Source: Alistipes sp. | GTDB lineage: Bacteria; Bacteroidota; Bacteroidia; Bacteroidales; Rikenellaceae | Assembly (NCBI GenBank): GCA_017555805.1 | Contig: JAFZFR010000033.1 | Location: 1-35,256, forward strand | Direction of reading: 5' to 3' | DNA: 35,256 nt | Shown here: piece by piece, positions 21,321-29,691 of the stretch | Layout: each line of letters starts with the position of its first letter | Position numbering within the stretch: position 1 is the stretch's first letter | The notes under the pieces: model-generated | What the model was told of the DNA's origin: nothing | The model's database searches: none | What the model saw: the letters and a program-made list of their open reading frames with translations, nothing else | Position numbers and translations under genes: made by a program

Positions 21321-22649
21321 TTAATCGCTATTCCACTCACCCGCAGCGTCGATGTAAACCACTGGGCGCTTCGCCTCCCACTTCTTCAGGCGGAGGTAAC
21401 TTTCGTAGAGGTTTATGCCGTTTGACGACTCCTCCGCCATGATGTAGCCAATCACGCAGGCGTGTCCGCGTGTGGTGCGGTAGGATGTCTCAACTCTGTC
21501 AAGGTAAGCATTCTTCCAGCGTGGGTCGTTCGATGGGTTGCCACCCACCTGACGCGACAAGCCGCTCTTGCTGGTGTTGATTGGCACCTGCGCGATGACA
21601 TACATACCCAGCGAGTCGCACATACGGTATACATTCTGTGGTACGGCGCCCATCTTGAAGCGCAGGGCGTTGTACTTGAGTACGCGCGCCGCGATGATGT
21701 CCTTGTCGGTGACGGTCAGCGGGTCGAAGTCGCGGTAGAAGAGTTCGGTCTGGATGCCGTTGATGAAGAAGTTACCCTCCTTGTCGGACTCCACCGTACG
21801 GAAGCCGATCATATGCGACTGATACTCCACATTGCGACCCTCCACCTGTGTGCGGATATTGAGGCGGTAGCGCACAGGCATCTCGGCGCACCAGGTCAGT
21901 GCGTAAGGAATCTGTGCGGCGAACTTGATTGTATCCTCGCCACGCATACCGATGGTGATGTCGCGGTGACCATAGGTCACAACGGTAGTATCTGGAGCAA
22001 CCAACTCATAGTGGATGCGCGCCTTCTTTGGGTTGAGCGACTCGGTCTTTACGACGATGCCCAAATCGACATTCGCCCACTCGCTCTTCATATCCACGCG
22101 GGTGTTGTGCAGCACCTCACGCACACGAATCATAGGCTGTGACATCACGAACACCTCGCCGATGTGAGCCTCGGTCTTGTCGTTGAAGCACTCCATCTTG
22201 CGGCTGAAGTGGTCCTTCAGGACGCGGATAGAGATTGTGTTGAGGTCCTCCTTCGACGCCTTCGTTACATTGAACTCGGCGGGTGCGAAGGCGTTGGCAG
22301 AGTAGCCCACCTTCTGACCATTGATAAGCACCTCGTAAGCGCCCGACGCCTCATCGACATAGAGGATTGCCATACGGCTCAACCACACAAACGGGATGAC
22401 ATACTTCGATGTAAAGACCACAGCATCAGCCTCCTCGGTGCGTGTCCACTCCTTCACTGGGCGAACAAACTTCGACGCCACCATACCTGCGCCCAGCGCC
22501 TGCGCCTCCTCGGCGGTAGGGTAGGGCACAACCTTCGTGCGGGCCTTCTCGCGACCGAGCGAGATGTACTCTGGCGAGTCGTACTCCTGTCCGCAGAGGA
22601 TGTTCACCGTGAGGGTCAGGAGTGCTATGATTGAGAAAAATCTTTTCAT
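21321..22649 (-). CDS. Exported GH2 (beta-galactosidase)-like protein, truncated catalytic domain
   Basis: A 442-residue secreted protein built like the front of a GH2 beta-galactosidase. It has a signal peptide (MKRFFSIIALLTLTVNILCG), a sugar-binding jelly-roll domain (GAYEVLINGQKVGYSANAFAPAEF near 104-127), an Ig-like sandwich, and the first part of a TIM barrel beginning FFINGIQTELFYRDFDP. HACVIGYIMAEESSNG sits where GH2 enzymes have the xxxGNESG acid/base motif; Glu407 could be the acid/base, but the Asn before it is Glu here. The protein ends about 35 residues later, before the region that would supply the nucleophile. It is therefore probably not a hydrolase, though it may bind glycan. 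The start at 22649 is chosen for the signal peptide; the in-frame upstream Met at 22775 lies beyond the promoter. Confidence 0.75.
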   Translation of the reverse strand: MKRFFSIIALLTLTVNILCGQEYDSPEYISLGREKARTKVVPYPTAEEAQALGAGMVASKFVRPVKEWTRTEEADAVVFTSKYVIPFVWLSRMAILYVDEASGAYEVLINGQKVGYSANAFAPAEFNVTKASKEDLNTISIRVLKDHFSRKMECFNDKTEAHIGEVFVMSQPMIRVREVLHNTRVDMKSEWANVDLGIVVKTESLNPKKARIHYELVAPDTTVVTYGHRDITIGMRGEDTIKFAAQIPYALTWCAEMPVRYRLNIRTQVEGRNVEYQSHMIGFRTVESDKEGNFFINGIQTELFYRDFDPLTVTDKDIIAARVLKYNALRFKMGAVPQNVYRMCDSLGMYVIAQVPINTSKSGLSRQVGGNPSNDPRWKNAYLDRVETSYRTTRGHACVIGYIMAEESSNGINLYESYLRLKKWEAKRPVVYIDAAGEWNSD

Positions 22650-22666
22650 ATCTTGGTTATAATTGC

Positions 22667-22674
22667 TATATTTG
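22667..22674 (+). promoter_or_regulatory. -7 box for the HsdR-N-like gene
   Basis: TATATTTG matches TAnnTTTG, 33 bases before the ATG at 22708. No TTTG is present at the right distance. It stands only 5 bases from an oppositely directed box at 22680-22687, so the two start sites overlap. Confidence 0.55.
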
Positions 22675-22679
22675 TCGGT

Positions 22680-22687
22680 CAAAGTTA
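22680..22687 (-). promoter_or_regulatory. -7 box for the GH2-like gene
   Basis: On the minus strand TAACTTTG is a perfect -7 box 30 bases before the ATG at 22649. The -33 position lacks a clear TTTG. It supports the start at 22649 over 22775. Confidence 0.6.
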
Positions 22688-22707
22688 CGAAAATTTTTAT
22701 TTTTACG

Positions 22708-23169
22708 ATGAATAAACCATCAAAACTCAACTTTCCGCGCATAAATTTGCACGCCGTCGAGGATAAAGGACGCACGCTGGTCTTCGACCGAGTGCGCTCG
22801 ACCTATGTCGTGCTGACTCCCGAGGAGTGGGTGCGCCGTCACTTGGTGGAGTTTCTCATCTCACATTGTAAAGCCCCTTTGCGCTGCATCGTCGAGGAGT
22901 ATCCCATCCCGCTGAATAATATGGCACAGCGTGCCGATGTGGTTGTGCTGGGCGCCGATGCAAGGCCGCTGCTTGTTGCCGAGTGTAAGTCGGTGGATGT
23001 CGATCTCTCGTCGGAGAGCATCCGCAGCGAGGTCTTTGGTCAGGTGTCGCGCTACAATGCTGTGCTGGGTGCGCGTTATGTTGTGATGACCAATGGCCTG
23101 CACCACTTCTGCTTTGAGCATACGGCGACGGGCTATGCCCCTATGCCATCATTCCCAGTGCTGGGTTAG
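22708..23169 (+). CDS. Stand-alone HsdR N-terminal-like (PD-(D/E)XK) protein
   Basis: A 153-residue single-domain protein resembling the N-terminal nuclease domain of type I restriction HsdR subunits, without helicase or translocase parts. The putative PD-(D/E)XK site is Asp77 (QRADVVVLGAD) and Glu92-Cys-Lys94 (LLVAECK), with a preceding Glu-Glu-Tyr-Pro segment (IVEEYPIPL) and the following Gln (GQVSRYN) also typical of the fold. Stand-alone versions are widespread in Bacteroidota (recalled); their role is not established to my knowledge. The start at 22708 is preferred over 22663 because the -7 box lies at 22667-22674. No hsdM or hsdS is nearby. The stop is one base from the stop of the converging LytTR gene. 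Confidence 0.8.
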   Translation: MNKPSKLNFPRINLHAVEDKGRTLVFDRVRSTYVVLTPEEWVRRHLVEFLISHCKAPLRCIVEEYPIPLNNMAQRADVVVLGADARPLLVAECKSVDVDLSSESIRSEVFGQVSRYNAVLGARYVVMTNGLHHFCFEHTATGYAPMPSFPVLG

Positions 23170-23170
23170 C

Positions 23171-23923
23171 CTACTTTCTGCTTGCCAGGTGGTTGCGGAA
23201 CGAGGCGCGATAGTTAAGGCTCACTGGCACATAATCTCCATTGTCAAGATAGATGCGACCACGCGTATAACTCGCCACGCGCGAGAGGTTCACGATATAA
23301 GAACGGTGCACTCGCATAAAATTGTATGCCGCGAGCATCGACTCCATATTCTTTAGTCGGTAGAGTGTCGTGATTGTCGTGCCGTCGGTCAGGTGCAGTC
23401 TTACATACTCGCCCACGCTCTCGGCGTAGATGATGGTGTTGCACTTGATGAGCGATACCTTGTAGTCGGCCTTGATTGAGATGTAGTCATCATCGCTGGG
23501 GCGCTCACTCTCTGTCGCCTTTTCAATCTCACCCTCGGCTGCGAGTTTTTCGCGGCGCATCTTGAAGAGGTTGCTCAACGATGCCGCCTTCTCGGTGGCG
23601 TGCTTGAAGTCCTCGAACGAGAATGGCTTGAGCAGGTAGTCCACCGCGTCGAGACGGTAACCCTCAAGGGCATACTCCGAGTAGGCGGTGGTGAAAATCA
23701 CCATCGGTGCACTCTTTAGTCCGCGCACAAAGTCCAGTCCGTTCACATCGGGCATATTTATATCCACAAACATCACATCTATGCTCTGCTCGGCGAGCAC
23801 CTGCTCGGCCTCGATGGCATTGCTGCACATCGCTACGAGTTCGGCGCTTTCGATGCGGTCTATATAACTCTTGATTTGACGCAAAGCCAGAGGCTCGTCG
23901 TCAATTGCCATACATCTTATCAT
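23171..23923 (-). CDS. LytTR family response regulator
   Basis: A two-component transcription regulator of 250 residues. The receiver domain (1-120) has acidic residues Asp8/Asp9, the phospho-acceptor Asp54 (MFVDINMPD) and the Thr/Lys switch residues in FTTAYSEYA and YLLKPFS. The LytTR DNA-binding domain (about 145-250) has the typical YAESVGEYVRLHLTDGTT, FMRVHRSYIVNLSRV and PVSLNYRASF segments. Its ATG overlaps the stop of the kinase gene (ATGA), so the two are translated together. Targets are unknown; LytTR sites cannot be assigned from this window. Confidence 0.93.
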   Translation of the reverse strand: MIRCMAIDDEPLALRQIKSYIDRIESAELVAMCSNAIEAEQVLAEQSIDVMFVDINMPDVNGLDFVRGLKSAPMVIFTTAYSEYALEGYRLDAVDYLLKPFSFEDFKHATEKAASLSNLFKMRREKLAAEGEIEKATESERPSDDDYISIKADYKVSLIKCNTIIYAESVGEYVRLHLTDGTTITTLYRLKNMESMLAAYNFMRVHRSYIVNLSRVASYTRGRIYLDNGDYVPVSLNYRASFRNHLASRK

Positions 23924-24990
23924 TTCACAATTGGTATTGAGAGTTTAACAATGTATTCCTTGGGGTTCTTGTCGTCTATGTCGAGCGTATATTTGTCCTC
24001 TCCATAGATCAGGTCCAGTCGCTTGCGTACATTCACCAGACCCACGCCACCCGTCGATACGAAGTGGTTTTCGTGGCGCGAGTTGCGTATCTCAGCGTGT
24101 GCGAAGTCGTTGTCGTAGTGCAATTTGATATGTACGAACGAGGGGTGGTTGTAACTTACGCCGTGCTTGAAACTGTTTTCCACAAAGACAATCAGCACCA
24201 GCGGCGGCACCTTGCCACCCAGCGGTATGTCGCCCTCGCACTCGAACTTGATATCCACCGCGTCGGTGTAGCGGATACGCATCAGGGCGATGTAGTGCTC
24301 GATGAAGCGCTCGTCGTTGTGGATGTCGGTCACCTGATTCTCGGTATCGTAGAGCACATATCGCATCATCTTCGAGAGTTCTATGATAGAGCGCTTCGCC
24401 TCCTCGGTGTTGATGTCGATGAGGGAGTGGATGTTGTTGAGCGTGTTCATGAAGAAGTGGGGGTTGATCTGGTACTTCAGCGCCGCCATCTCGGTTTGCA
24501 GGCTCTGATGCTCCAGTGCCACCATCTTCTGCTCGTCGGCCATCGACTTAAAGATGAACTTGATACCACTATTCGCCACCGCGAGGAAGAATCCCGCCAC
24601 CACATTCCAGTACCACGCAAGGTCGGTGAACGAGGCGCGTCCGTGGATGACATACATATCGCCGCCAGCGTAGGGCACATAGCGCAGAGAGTCGTTGTAG
24701 TGCTCGATACCGTAGAAGATAGCCACCAGCATCGGTATCAGCACCGCCACATAGGTGAGGAACTTTTTACGGAAGAGCAACCTCGGCGCCAGCAGGGCGT
24801 CGTTCACGATAAAGATGAAGAGGTAGGGGAACAACTTACCCCACGCGGTGAACATATTTATCAGATAGACATGCTCCTCCGACATCATCTTCGAGTTGAG
24901 GATGGGCACCAGCCACGCCATACTCCACACCAGAATGTAGAGCAGTCGCTCGCCAAAGACGGGTTTGTAGGTATTGATTTTCATCTTCAT
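23920..24990 (-). CDS. LytS/YpdA-type sensor histidine kinase
   Basis: A membrane sensor kinase of 356 residues, partner of the LytTR regulator with which it overlaps by four bases. Four membrane segments are visible (about 16-33, 45-68, 77-95, 124-147). A helical linker leads to the His_kinase domain with the phospho-acceptor His178 in NPHFFMNTLNNIHSLI. The ATP-binding domain has the N-box-like VFVENSFKHGVSYN and the G-box GGVGLVNVRKRLDLIYG. The small extracellular loops suggest sensing within or near the membrane. The signal is unknown. Confidence 0.93.
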   Translation of the reverse strand: MKMKINTYKPVFGERLLYILVWSMAWLVPILNSKMMSEEHVYLINMFTAWGKLFPYLFIFIVNDALLAPRLLFRKKFLTYVAVLIPMLVAIFYGIEHYNDSLRYVPYAGGDMYVIHGRASFTDLAWYWNVVAGFFLAVANSGIKFIFKSMADEQKMVALEHQSLQTEMAALKYQINPHFFMNTLNNIHSLIDINTEEAKRSIIELSKMMRYVLYDTENQVTDIHNDERFIEHYIALMRIRYTDAVDIKFECEGDIPLGGKVPPLVLIVFVENSFKHGVSYNHPSFVHIKLHYDNDFAHAEIRNSRHENHFVSTGGVGLVNVRKRLDLIYGEDKYTLDIDDKNPKEYIVKLSIPIVK

Positions 24991-24997
24991 AACTATG

Positions 24998-25005
24998 CAA
25001 AGTTA
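24998..25005 (-). promoter_or_regulatory. -7 box of the kinase-regulator operon
   Basis: On the minus strand TAACTTTG lies 8 bases before the start codon at 24990, so the leader would be almost absent. No clear TTTG stands 19-21 bp upstream. The short distance makes this less certain. Confidence 0.4.
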
Positions 25006-25080
25006 GAAATTTTCCGCATAAAATCGCTTTTTGATGTTACAAATCTGCTCCTTGTGCGTATTATATGTGGCGGAAATGCC

Positions 25081-25088
25081 TATATTTG
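25081..25088 (+). promoter_or_regulatory. -7 box of the phosphodiesterase gene
   Basis: TATATTTG fits TAnnTTTG, 26 bases before the ATG at 25114. No TTTG is at the standard spacing. It supports the internal start at 25114 rather than any further upstream. Confidence 0.55.
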
Positions 25089-25113
25089 CGTAAACGAACC
25101 TGAAATTGCAGTT

Positions 25114-26268
25114 ATGAAACGACTCTTTACACTTCTGCTCTGTTGCTTCGCCATGCTCGCTGCCGAGGCGAAAATCTCCGCGCCAAGGATGTATGCCCAC
25201 CGCGGCTGCTGGAGCAAGAACGAGGCGGGCGAGTTTGTCATCCCCGAGAATAGCGTGGCGGCGGTGACTGCTGCGGCAAGGATGGGCTATGAGGGCATCG
25301 AGTGCGATGTGCGCCTGACGAAAGATAACCGAATGGTCATCCTCCACGATGCTACGCTCAACCGTACGGCACGCCGCGCGAGCGACTATTCGCGTCTGGA
25401 TAAACCCGTATATCTCAATCAATTAACCTTCGAGGAGTTGCGCCGCGACTATGTGCTGGAGTCTGCCGACCCCGCGCTGCGTACGCCTATACCAACGCTT
25501 GAGGAGTTGCTTGAGGAGTGCAAACGATGCGGCATTGTGCCGATGTTGCACAGCGCCCTGATGGAGTCCTACCATGTGGCGCAGGAGATGTTTGGCGATG
25601 AGTGGATATGCTTTACGGCGGGCGTTGAGCACCTGAAGCGTGTGCGCGAATTTTCCGACTGCACCATCCTGCTTGCTATAAATGACGGCACCGCCGAGGA
25701 GAATATCGCGCGATTGCAGCAGATTGGCGGTCATTGCGGTATCTCGACAATGAATTACAACCTCTACACGCCAGAGTTCTGCCGCGCGCTGACCGAGGCG
25801 GGCTATGAGGTGCAGGCGTCAATCTTCCCCGCACCCCGCGAGGCCTACGCCCAGCGCAACGGCGTGACATTCCAGCTCACCGACTACTCGTTTATGCTCG
25901 CCGAGGGCGAGAAGGCGGACTACAAGATGACGCACTACAACGGTTGGTACAACCGCTTGGGTTTGGGCTCGCTGATTGATAAGAAGAGCGCTGGCAGGAG
26001 TTTTGATTATGCGGGCTATGTGGTTGAAATCAAGATGAATAGAAAGAGCGCGGAGATTGCGCGTGAGTGCGAGAAGTTGGGCATTGACCCGATGGTGCGT
26101 GTGGGGTTGGACGGCGCAAAATATGAGTTTATGCCTTGCGGCAAGGAGCGAATATTCATCGGTCGCCGCTCGGTAGGTGCTCCGCTTCCAACCGCCGAGT
26201 TTGTGTCAAAAAATGTTGGTCACAAAAATGCCATCCGTCGCGTAAAAGTAAGAATATACGAGATGTGA
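25114..26268 (+). CDS. Exported glycerophosphodiester phosphodiesterase family protein
   Basis: Hydrolyses glycerophosphodiesters from phospholipid breakdown to glycerol-3-phosphate and an alcohol; 384 residues. A signal peptide (MKRLFTLLLCCFAMLAAEA) points to the periplasm. GDPD motifs are complete: His29-Arg30-Gly (YAHRGCW), Glu45-Asn46 (IPENS), Glu63 and Asp65 (GIECDVRLT), and His78-Asp79 (VILHDATLNRT). The barrel continues to about residue 250; the last 130 residues (TFQLTDYSFMLAEGEKADYK onwards) are extra compared with short GDPDs and may form an accessory beta domain. The open frame runs 350 codons further upstream, antisense to the kinase, but that part has no protein-like sequence. 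Confidence 0.88.
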   Translation: MKRLFTLLLCCFAMLAAEAKISAPRMYAHRGCWSKNEAGEFVIPENSVAAVTAAARMGYEGIECDVRLTKDNRMVILHDATLNRTARRASDYSRLDKPVYLNQLTFEELRRDYVLESADPALRTPIPTLEELLEECKRCGIVPMLHSALMESYHVAQEMFGDEWICFTAGVEHLKRVREFSDCTILLAINDGTAEENIARLQQIGGHCGISTMNYNLYTPEFCRALTEAGYEVQASIFPAPREAYAQRNGVTFQLTDYSFMLAEGEKADYKMTHYNGWYNRLGLGSLIDKKSAGRSFDYAGYVVEIKMNRKSAEIARECEKLGIDPMVRVGLDGAKYEFMPCGKERIFIGRRSVGAPLPTAEFVSKNVGHKNAIRRVKVRIYEM

Positions 26269-26274
26269 AAAAAG

Positions 26275-26305
26275 AAAAGGTTGCCCCGACGAGGCAACCT
26301 TTTTT
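26275..26305 (+). terminator. Bidirectional terminator between the phosphodiesterase and GH78-like genes
   Basis: AAAAGGTTGCC-CCGACGA-GGCAACCTTTT is an 11-bp perfect stem with T residues following and A residues before. It lies 6 bases after the phosphodiesterase stop and 18 bases from the stop of the converging gene at 26323. Confidence 0.9.
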
Positions 26306-26322
26306 AGTGCTGTGTGATGCGA

Positions 26323-28569
26323 TTATTTTGCGTTGAGAACGGTGAGGTTTAGGGTGATGTTCTCGAAGCCGTTTGCGAGGTGATCAACATTCCAACCCTC
26401 TGGCACAACGACCGTTGCGTTCATCACATCATCCTCAATCTTCCACTCTACATCCACCGACTCCTCGCCCACTGGGATTGAGCCCTTGCACTGCTTCAGA
26501 CCGCAATCGTTAAAGCGGATAGTGACATTCTTCTCGGCTGGCGAAATATCATAGACACCCAGCGCGTCACGATAGAGCACACGCACGATGTGTGCCGCGA
26601 AGCCGTGGTTGCAACTTGCCGAGGTGGTCATATTCTCCCACAATGTGCCAGTGAGGTCTGCCATCGGGAGATAGTAAGAACTGTTCTCGTCGAGAATCTG
26701 CTTTGCGCGACCCGCCCGCGAGAGCAACTCCATACGCAGGTAGTTGCCAATAAAGGCGTTCGACTCGTGTATCTCGGGGAACTCGTTGTTGGTCTTGCGG
26801 ATTGGACCGAACTTATCGAGCATCTTCACCCATAACTCTGGGTGGCTCTCTGGCGTTGCTGTGCCGAGGTAGAATGCGTAGTACTGGCAGGTCTCGGTGC
26901 GGTTGCGAGTGAGTTCCAACTTGCCCTTGGCGTTGCGGTGGGCGTTGTCAATAAAGAACTCGCCGTCGAACGACTGCTCAACAATGGTCTTTCTCACCTG
27001 CTCCGCCTGTGCGGTCAAGGCGGGGTCATCGTAGAGGCGACCCACCACCTCCAACATCTTGGCATAGAGCATATTGGATGGGTAGTTCACATCCTGCACA
27101 AAACTATTCGCCGCCGACCACTCGACAAACACCCAGCGGGTGAGTTTCTCCAGCAGACCATCCTCGTTAAGGAATGGCTTGAAGTAGTCCACCAGGTCGT
27201 AAACCCTCTGCTTTGCGCGGTCAATCAACTCGCGGTCGCCACTGCGGTGGAGGTACTCCTCCAACTCCAGCACAAACCACATCGCCCAGTTTGGGATATG
27301 GTTCTGGTTGGGGTGGTCGCTTGGGTAGCACATCGGCAGCATACCCTTATCCAGGTGCTTGAACTCCTCTGGCAGGAGGAAGTTCTCAAGGAAATTCTTT
27401 TCAATGTGGGTGTAGCCCGAGAGGTCGAATGCCACGCGAGCCGAGAAATAACTGTCGCACAACCAGCCCGCGCGCTCTCGCGATGGGCAGTCCATAAAGA
27501 CATCCAAGGCGTTCTGGCGATGTGTCTCGCGTGCCGCCTCAAAGAGGATGTTCGTAGGCTCGCTGTCGCTTGAGAATGTGCCGCGCGTAGCGTGTGAGCC
27601 GCAGTAGTCGCGCATATATATCTGCTCAATCTCGCAAGCACCCTTCTCCACCTCCATATTGACATACTGCATAGTGTATGGCTCGAACGATTCGAGGGTG
27701 TATTCTCCTGCCTCCAACTCGTAAGTGGTGCAGGCATAACAACCTAAACGACCGCCATTTACACCCGAGTTGGCATCGAGGATTTCATCAAATACGAAGC
27801 GCACCAAGCAAGGCTCCGTAACCTTCACCTTGAGTCCCAAAAATCCTGTGCTGTTGCACTTGAATTTCCACACGCCACTCTCCATCTTTGTGGCGTTATG
27901 CAGGGTGTAGTCGGGGTGGGGAACACCTCTTGCGAGGAGGTTTCTCGCCGACTGCTCGGCAAGCGTTACGGGCTCTGCGCCGTTCCAATTCTTGTCGGTT
28001 GCCCACGCCTCAAAGTCGGGCGTGAGGGTGTAGTGTTCGATGTGTGGGCGCTGGAAACTGAACTCCCTCACATCCTGCTTGCGCTGCTTCAGGTCGTAAG
28101 CCACAAACTCACTACCCGTTGCGGCCACCACCTCACCATTCAGTTCAACCTCCGCCTGCAGGAACGATGGCTGGTTGAGCAGATAGTAGTTGTCGTCGTT
28201 GTAGCCCGCAACCTCCAGCGCGATGATGTTTTTGCCCAACTTCAGGTATGGCTTAATATCGTAGCAATCAATGCGATAGTAGTCGTGTGCCGCCACGCTT
28301 GGTCCGTGTGCCACAAACTCGCCGTTAATCTTCAGGCGGTAGTCGCACGATGCCGTAAGTCGGATATATGCCTCGCTGACCCAGCCCGCCTTTATAACCT
28401 CGCGGAACGAGAGCGTCAGGTTGCGCTCCGTCTGGCGACCCTCTGCCCATACGGGCTTCGCCTTTGAGAAACTATCGACTTGTGTGAGGTCAGCCTCCTG
28501 GGTTGAGCATCCCACAAGGAGCAGACAGGCAAATGCCGCTGCAAGCAGTGTGTAGAATGAGCATTTCAT
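26323..28569 (-). CDS. GH78-like alpha-L-rhamnosidase lipoprotein
   Basis: A 748-residue surface or periplasmic lipoprotein: the signal peptide ends in the lipobox LVGC with Cys21. A beta-sandwich with a galactose-binding-like fold (about 50-150: YIRLTASCDYRLKINGEFVAHG) is followed by further beta domains and an (alpha/alpha)6 barrel from about 330. DCPSRERAGWLCD (360-372) matches the GH78 acid motif with probable general acid Glu365, and GTLWENM holds a Glu645 that fits the base. The start is placed at 28569 rather than the in-frame Met at 28638 because the lipoprotein signal begins there and the -7 box lies between. Rhamnose specificity is inferred from family; GH78 relatives without rhamnosidase activity exist. 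It is distant from the other GH78 at 16386. Confidence 0.87.
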   Translation of the reverse strand: MKCSFYTLLAAAFACLLLVGCSTQEADLTQVDSFSKAKPVWAEGRQTERNLTLSFREVIKAGWVSEAYIRLTASCDYRLKINGEFVAHGPSVAAHDYYRIDCYDIKPYLKLGKNIIALEVAGYNDDNYYLLNQPSFLQAEVELNGEVVAATGSEFVAYDLKQRKQDVREFSFQRPHIEHYTLTPDFEAWATDKNWNGAEPVTLAEQSARNLLARGVPHPDYTLHNATKMESGVWKFKCNSTGFLGLKVKVTEPCLVRFVFDEILDANSGVNGGRLGCYACTTYELEAGEYTLESFEPYTMQYVNMEVEKGACEIEQIYMRDYCGSHATRGTFSSDSEPTNILFEAARETHRQNALDVFMDCPSRERAGWLCDSYFSARVAFDLSGYTHIEKNFLENFLLPEEFKHLDKGMLPMCYPSDHPNQNHIPNWAMWFVLELEEYLHRSGDRELIDRAKQRVYDLVDYFKPFLNEDGLLEKLTRWVFVEWSAANSFVQDVNYPSNMLYAKMLEVVGRLYDDPALTAQAEQVRKTIVEQSFDGEFFIDNAHRNAKGKLELTRNRTETCQYYAFYLGTATPESHPELWVKMLDKFGPIRKTNNEFPEIHESNAFIGNYLRMELLSRAGRAKQILDENSSYYLPMADLTGTLWENMTTSASCNHGFAAHIVRVLYRDALGVYDISPAEKNVTIRFNDCGLKQCKGSIPVGEESVDVEWKIEDDVMNATVVVPEGWNVDHLANGFENITLNLTVLNAK

Positions 28570-28595
28570 TTTCTTTGCGGTTAAATAGTTTTCTA

Positions 28596-28603
28596 CAAAG
28601 TTA
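28596..28603 (-). promoter_or_regulatory. -7 box of the GH78-like lipoprotein gene
   Basis: On the minus strand TAACTTTG is a perfect -7 box 26 bases before the ATG at 28569. A clear TTTG upstream is missing. Confidence 0.6.
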
Positions 28604-28729
28604 ATGTTTTCGCTGAAAAAACCGCCACTCTGCGGCAAAAAGATGAAAAATTTTACACCCTCAAGATATAATCTTGAAACCTTGCGCGAAAAACCGCCCT
28701 GCGATGTAGGAGATGACGACTATTTTTCC

Positions 28730-28737
28730 TATCTTTG
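28730..28737 (+). promoter_or_regulatory. -7 box upstream of the EamA transporter gene and following operon
   Basis: TATCTTTG followed by TAC fits the Bacteroidota -7 box and lies 29 bases before the ATG at 28767. The -33 element is not evident. It probably drives the long co-directional run to trmD. Confidence 0.6.
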
Positions 28738-28766
28738 TACGATAAATAGACTTTTACACCTGAAAA

Positions 28767-29684
28767 ATGAAAAGGGATAAACTGAAGGGATATATTTGCG
28801 GAGCAGTGTCGGGAGCAACCTATGGTATGATTCCGCTCTTCTCGGTGCCAGTGCTCAACGAGGGTATGGGCTTCGATTCGTTGCTCTTTTACCGCTACCT
28901 GATGGCTGCCGCCGTGATGGCACTCATCCAGTTGGTGCGCCGCCGCTCGTTGGCAATCTCTCCACAGGATTTGCCGCTGGTGCTGCTGCTCGGCGTGTTG
29001 TTCGCCTTCTCGTCGGTCTTTATGTTTATGGCATTTGACTATATGCCTACGGGTCTGGTCTCGACGATGTATTTTATCTATCCCGTCATCACGGCACTCA
29101 TAATGTCGATACTCTACGGCGAGCGGATGAGTTGGGGTAGGGCTATCTCGCTAGTGCTGGCGCTGGCTGGTATCGGTATGTTGTATGTCTCCGACGGCGA
29201 GGAGCGTATGAGCATTATGGGTGTTATACTCACATTCGCCGCGGCGCTGGTCTATGCGCTCTATATCGTTATCACCAACCGCTCACGCATACGCACAATG
29301 CCGAGTGCAAAACTCGCCTTCTGGTCGCTTGTGGTGGGTGCGGTAATCTTCTTCGTGAGGGCCGACTGCGGTACGGCGTTGCAGGCTGTGCCATCTGCAA
29401 AGGCGTGGGGCTTGATACTATTGTTGGCAATCGTGCCTACGGTGGTGTCGTGTACGGCGCTTGTGATGTCAATCAGATATGTAGGCTCAACCGTCACATC
29501 CATCCTCGGCGCGAGCGAGCCCGTTACGGCGGTGCTGTGCGGTACGCTGGTATTTGGCGAGCCTATGTCGTGGAGGATATTTTTCGGAATAGTCGTGATT
29601 ATCGTCGCCGTTATTGTGTTGGTGGCGGGCGATGACCTGATGGCAAAGTTTAGAATCAAATCAAAAAAGAGAGCAATAAATTAA
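28767..29684 (+). CDS. EamA/DMT family transporter
   Basis: An inner-membrane drug/metabolite transporter of 305 residues with two EamA repeats of five membrane helices each. Typical features are GAVSGATYGMIPLFSVPVL in helix 1, the loop SLLFYRYLMAAAVMALIQL in helix 2, and MFMAFDYMPTGLVSTMYFIY. The second half begins near MGVILTFAAALVYALYIV and ends with GASEPVTAVLCGTLVFGEP and a last hydrophobic helix before a basic tail (KFRIKSKKR). The substrate is unknown. rlmD follows 7 bases later. Confidence 0.9.
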   Translation: MKRDKLKGYICGAVSGATYGMIPLFSVPVLNEGMGFDSLLFYRYLMAAAVMALIQLVRRRSLAISPQDLPLVLLLGVLFAFSSVFMFMAFDYMPTGLVSTMYFIYPVITALIMSILYGERMSWGRAISLVLALAGIGMLYVSDGEERMSIMGVILTFAAALVYALYIVITNRSRIRTMPSAKLAFWSLVVGAVIFFVRADCGTALQAVPSAKAWGLILLLAIVPTVVSCTALVMSIRYVGSTVTSILGASEPVTAVLCGTLVFGEPMSWRIFFGIVVIIVAVIVLVAGDDLMAKFRIKSKKRAIN

Positions 29685-29691
29685 AATCAAT

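Noticed and set aside
22708-23169. Part of a type I restriction-modification locus
   Set aside because: Only the N-terminal domain is present; neighbours are a two-component system and a GH2-like gene, with no methylase or specificity subunit.
24064-25113. 350 codons of open frame upstream of the phosphodiesterase start, antisense to the sensor kinase
   Set aside because: The translation is rich in His, Arg and Val with no protein-like pattern, and lies fully opposite a clear kinase gene. The signal peptide at 25114 and a -7 box at 25081 fix the real start.
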